A DNA stretch of 24,721 nt, from positions 3,085-27,805 of the forward strand of contig PS015176.1 in assembly GCA_048213135.1 (NCBI GenBank). Direction: 5' to 3'. Of this stretch, positions 20,617 through 24,721 are shown piece by piece. Under the pieces are notes generated by a model that made no database searches, was not told the DNA's origin, and was given only the letters and a program-made list of their open reading frames with translations. This stretch comes from Reclinomonas americana ATCC 50394. Lineage: Eukaryota; Jakobida; Jakobea; Jakobida. The translations under genes and the position numbers were made by a program. Position 1 is the stretch's first letter. Each line of letters opens with the position of its first letter.

Positions 20617-23600
20617 AACACCAAATGCCGCCCATACAAGTGTGTGTGATACAGGGCGGTGAACGCATTGGCCGCCTCTTGCGGTGTGAGAAACTCGACA
20701 AAGGCGAATCCACGATGCCGACCATCGAAGCGTTTCGGGATGCGCAGTGACTTGACCTGGCCGCACGCTCTACGCACATTCACATTCACAGCGTGAGTCG
20801 CTGACCCGGGACGGGGTAGCGCAGCAACAAAAAAAAAACGCAACGAGAACAGCTCTTGCATCTCCTTTCGAGTGGCCTGGAATGGCACATTGCGCACCAT
20901 CAGCTTGGTCCTGGTCTCCTTTTTCTCGGCGGGCGCACTCGCTGTCGCTGTCGTTGCAGTGGTCGCAGAGCCTGCCGAATCTTTTGTTGCCGCTGCTGCG
21001 GTGCCGCCACTTGCTCCCGACGCCGAAGCCGTCATACCGCTGCGAGAGAACTGAATTTCGAGGGCATGCTCGTCCACCACGACGCCCTGCAGACAAGCAC
21101 CCAAGTACTAGATTTTCAGTACACACTGCGTGGAAAAAATCCCTATGCATCGGCGACATTAGAAACCTGCAATTCTTGCATCGCACGCATCGCCTCGTCC
21201 TTCTTGCCGTACTCCACAAACGCAAAGCCACGCTTCTTTCCATCCTTCACTGGCAACACCACCGCACGCAGCTTGCCTGCACCGACAGTGAGACGACACG
21301 GGGCAGCACTAGCCGCGAGAGGCATGTGTGACGCACCAAACTGGGAGAACAGCTTGTTCACTTGCGTGTCCGTCGTCTCGTAATTCAGATTTCTCACATA
21401 CAGCGTCGACGACTGCACCTCTTCTCCATCGTCGCCTGCTGCGCCCACTCCGTTGGTAATACCGAGCGCTGCATGGTGCAGAGAGGTGTGAGCAGCAGAA
21501 CCAGACACACACACACACACACACACATGCGCACGTGCGACTCACCGGCGCGTTTCGAAGCCTGTTTGAGAGCTGGATCGACGAGGCCACGTGGCGCCCA
21601 CTCGAGATAGAGCGGCTGCTCGTGGTACGGCCGGAAGGCCAACCCGCGGAACGCTAGGCGAGCTTGCGATGGCTCCACGAAATCCGCCACGGCAATGCCG
21701 CTGGCGGGAATCAGGTGGAACTGCAGTACGACAAGCGCGCGAGGAGAAGGCGTCAATGCATGCCAAGTTCGAGAAACAACTGCCATGCAGATGCACACGC
21801 AACGGTAGCCACGGCACCGTACGCGGCAAACATGGTCCTCAGCTCCTGATCTGTGGCACTTGGCGACAAATTCTTCACCAGCATCGTGGTCTTACTGCGT
21901 TCGCTCTTGTCGAGTTTTGTGCTGCGCTGTGTCATGGAACGCAGAATGTCGGCGTTGATGCCGAGCTGCGAGACCAGTCACACCGATGAGGGTGAGTCGT
22001 CGACACGTGGAGCAGAGTGCAGCGAGCGACCGAGGCACCTTTTCAAGCTCATCCTTGGCGTCGGCCAGCAATCGTGTTTCTCCCAGGGCCACGCGCACAG
22101 CCATCGAGTCGCGACTGAACGGATCGAGGAAGGTGGCCTTGTTCACACCCAGCATGTCTGACACGCCGGTGGCCACCGTGTTGCTCTGTGAGAAGAGAGA
22201 GAGTGTGTGTGAGAACAACACTGTCTATCAGAGACAGCAAGTGCGCTTACACGGTAAGCACGTGCCTTCACAAAGAGAGGATTCCACGCCGACGCGTCAT
22301 TGGCCCCGGCTTTCAACTTCATCTCCTTGAGTTTTTTGTACGACGAGCGTGCATCCTTGGACACTTGCGTGCCGGAGGTCGCTGACTTTGGCGGCTGCTC
22401 GGCCTTCAACACGTGAAGCAGGCGACCCTGAATGCGAGAATGAATCAACGCGGGTGAGTCACGTGGCAATATACAACGAGAACGCATGCAAACACACCTG
22501 GAAAATGTCACCGTCGAGCGCCTTGAGCGCGGCCTCAGCCTGCGCCGGCGTCTCGAACGTCACATAGGCAAAGCCCTTTGGTTTCGATGTGTCTCGATCG
22601 AGTGGAAGATGCACCTGGGTGATAAATTGCAGTTAGGGGGAGGGCGAAGGGTTGAGAGATGTGGAGAGAACAGAGAAAGGTGAAACGAGAGTTGACAATG
22701 ACGCGAGCACAAGGTCGGAGACTCGACAAAGCAGGGATGAAGACTGCAATCACATAATCCCCATTCCACAACAATACGCACCTCTGTTACGCTGCCAAAC
22801 GGCTGGCACAATTTCCACAGATCATCTTCCAGAATCGAAAAAGCTAGATTACGGAGGAACAAGCGCGTGGTTGACACCGTCTGATCCGCTGCAGCTCCAG
22901 TGTACAGCTTGGTCGCTTCGTCAGCACTGCGTGCATGCACTGTCAATCGCGGAACCTCATGCTTCCACGAAATATAAACATCGCGACGTGCCTTTCCTCG
23001 TTATCCACCTCGGCATCCGACACACTGGCGCGTCGAAGAAGTACGTTCATCAGCCGTCCATGCAAGCAGAGGTGATGCAACTGACAAGGAAAAAATCACG
23101 CAACGGTCCATCCTCTCCCTTGCTCTTTTTCTTTAGCTTCTTCTTCTTCTTCTTCGAAGCGATCGCCTCCCTGCAATATGGGCGCACATGCGATATGGCA
23201 TGAGATGACTGCAGTGAGCAGAGAACACACACACAAACACACAAGCATCGCAACTCGTCCTCTGCCTCCTCGTCATCCGCATCCTCCGCCTGCTTCGACT
23301 TGCTCTTTTTCTTGTCCTTTTTTGACTTGCGATCGGATTTTGATGACAGTTTCCTGCATCGCACTGCTCAGCACGTCCATTTCCCGATCCGTGAACAGCA
23401 ACGAGAGGCAACGCAACTCCTCGTCGCTCATTTCGGTGGTGTCCTCGGTCGCATCATGTGCAGTTCTGGTAAATTGCACAAAACACAGTCAGCGAGTGGG
23501 TGGGCGTTCTCCCAAAAGTCTCCTCGATTTGCGAAACTTGATCTTGGTGCGCAAAAAGTCGAGATCAGTCATGCTCGAATCAAACGCCGCACTCTGTTCG

Positions 23601-24633
23601 CGATCGCTCTCCGTCTCCTCCTCATCCTCTTCCTCCTCGGCCTCGCGCTCCATCTTGGCCTGCTCCCTTGCCGGCAAGTCCTCGTACAGGTCGTCGTCGG
23701 CGTCTCTTTCAACCGTGCCTACGGCTGCCGCACCAGACACCGCACCACTCGACAGCGCACCAGTGGCACTATCGGCCCAGATCTTTGTGTGCGAGCGCGG
23801 TTGCATGGCGGCGAGAAAGTCGGCCAGTTGCGGATCATTCACGTCGACCTGCATAGCAACAGTGAGTGACAACGCAAAGATCGCGAGGCGCACTGCCCCA
23901 TCCGCAACTGAAGCATCGTGCTGTGCCAGCATTGCTGCTGGGGACTTGCTCTTCAGCGCCTTCTTGCGTTCCTTGGCGGCCTGGTTCACGCAATGTCAGC
24001 AAATGGTGAATAGTGCTTGCGTCGATTCTCTCTTTCTCTCTCTCACTCCCTCACCTCCCTCCCTCCCTCGCTGCCCATTCGCTTCACTCACCGCTCGCGT
24101 AGCCTTCTTGCTGACCTCGCGTTCCTCCGCCTCTGCCTGCTTCTTCTCCTCCGCCTCCTTCTTGGCCTTGGCGTGTCGACTCCACGGCATCGGCAACCGC
24201 TCATCGCCCACCTGCATAACATGCGGGTGTGAGATGGCAGAGGAGATACAACAGGCGATCTCACACACTGCACGCGCGGACCTTGAACGCAGGCTCCACA
24301 GTCAGCCGCGCCGTACCCAAGAATGACTTGTTGAAGTAGCGAATGGCGGCCTCGGCCTCCTCTGGTGTGGTGAAACCCACGAATCCCATTCGTCGCGACT
24401 GCCCGTCCCTGCTCCGCAAAAGAGGCAAGAGGGGTGAGTGCGTGCGTGCGTGTGAGTGACGATCAGGCAGCCATGTGCACATGCACATCATCAACACAGG
24501 CGCGGACAAGTTCGCGCAACTTGGTCAACACTTTGACATCGGTGACGGCGCCACCGGCCTTGGAAAAGTGCTCCCGCAGCTGCCGCTCATCCACCTTGGG
24601 TGGCAAACCCTTGACGCACACGCGCGACGTCAT
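20617..24633 (-). CDS. MRD1: MRD1/RBM19 multiple-RRM ribosome-biogenesis protein, C-terminus in gap
   Basis: Exons (minus): 24633-24521, 24408-24282, 24211-24092, 23980-23909, 23848-23538, 23465-23418, 23353-23255, 23170-23105, 23024-22992, 22926-22782, 22614-22498, 22427-22251, 22185-22039, 21965-21804, 21720-21546, 21468-21337, 21276-21167, 21086-20845, 20769-20617; about 849 residues. Five RRMs: near residues 5-80 (VCVKGLPP, MGFVGF), 350-420 (RLFLRNL, KGFAYVTF), 553-625 (TMLVKNLSP, IAVADFVE, LYLEWAPRG), 658-735 (TLYVRNLNY, RGFAFVEY) and 777-850 (LMVRNVPFQ, RGFAFVEF). Acidic and Lys-rich linkers follow the first RRM. The family helps the U3 snoRNP process pre-18S rRNA in the nucleolus. Domain number matches yeast Mrd1; the extra second RRM of animal RBM19 is absent. 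Seven introns begin GTTGCG. Start chosen at MTSRVCVKGLPP, which aligns with known N-termini. Confidence 0.93.
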
Positions 24634-24691
24634 CTGGACAGACGCGCACATTACGTCATCTCTCGCTTTGTCCCCTCGTTTTTCGCACACA
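24634..24691. promoter_or_regulatory. 58-bp divergent intergenic region, probable bidirectional promoter
   Basis: Lies between the MRD1 start (24633, minus) and a plus-strand ATG at 24692. It contains TTACGTCA, a CRE/ATF-type motif, near 24650. No TATA box. The inference depends on the plus-strand start being real. Confidence 0.45.
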
Positions 24692-24721
24692 ATGTCAACT
24701 CGCGGTGGTGGTGGCGGTGGT
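24692..24721 (+). CDS. First ten codons of a divergent gene, cut by the window end
   Basis: ATG followed by codons for Ser-Thr-Arg and six Gly, in frame to the last base. A Gly-rich start resembles RGG-type N-termini, but ten codons cannot identify a gene. It may be a chance ATG in a GGT repeat. Confidence 0.35.
   Translation, partial: MSTRGGGGGG

Noticed and set aside
439-24520. GTTGCG donors as sequencing errors of GTGCG
   Set aside because: They occur in eight genes on both strands with different flanks and a shared lack of G at -1, and frames close only with the observed base count.
1-24721. Bacterial operon, viral insertion, transposon or toxin system
   Set aside because: All recognised genes are eukaryotic housekeeping genes with spliceosomal introns; no transposase, integrase, capsid or toxin motif was seen, and no tRNA or rRNA gene.

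Overview
The window is nuclear DNA from an intron-dense microbial eukaryote (GC-rich, many CT/GA microsatellites, five assembly gaps of N). Introns are mostly 51-84 nt. I placed about 89 donor sites in roughly 23 kb of readable sequence, so almost every gene is cut into short exons and no single open frame shows a whole protein. Gene models were built by joining exons so that conserved family motifs are restored and the splice phases agree. The lineage is not resolved: a DDX42-type helicase, a five-RRM Mrd1/RBM19 and a 5-phosphatase with a C2 domain fit a unicellular eukaryote outside the fungi, but nothing here fixes the clade.

Layout: (1) 1-1622 (+), YIF1, an ER-Golgi transport membrane protein, 5' end missing. 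(2) 1692-6230 (-), an inositol polyphosphate 5-phosphatase with a C-terminal C2 domain; part of the catalytic domain lies in a 920-N gap. (3) 6298-10836 (+), an unassigned 1062-residue armadillo/HEAT-like protein in 22 exons, starting 67 bp from the divergent phosphatase. (4) 10875-15512 (+), the DEAD-box helicase DDX42, 19 exons, starting 38 bp after the previous stop codon. (5) 15690-16137 (+), a small unidentified gene broken by a gap. (6) 16218-16792 (-), ribosomal protein eS12 (RPS12). (7) 17005-18147 (-), an unidentified coiled-coil protein. (8) 18476-18984 (+), the C-terminal part of an unidentified NLS-rich protein. (9) 19102-20063 (-), Cu/Zn superoxide dismutase made of very small exons. 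(10) 20617-24633 (-), MRD1/RBM19, a pre-rRNA processing factor with five RRM domains. (11) From 24692 (+), the first ten codons of a divergent gene.

The genes are unrelated housekeeping functions (vesicle transport, phosphoinositide signalling, splicing, ribosome assembly, translation, oxidative stress) packed tightly with shared or very short intergenic regions. I see no operon, virus, transposon or defence system.

The most unusual signal is in the splice sites. Sixteen introns in eight genes begin with GTTGCG, and in none of them is the last exon base G, although G is the usual last base at the other donors. The pattern fits recognition by U1 snRNA shifted by one nucleotide. The second is the armadillo-like gene, where all 21 introns are phase 1 and most exons carry one helical repeat.
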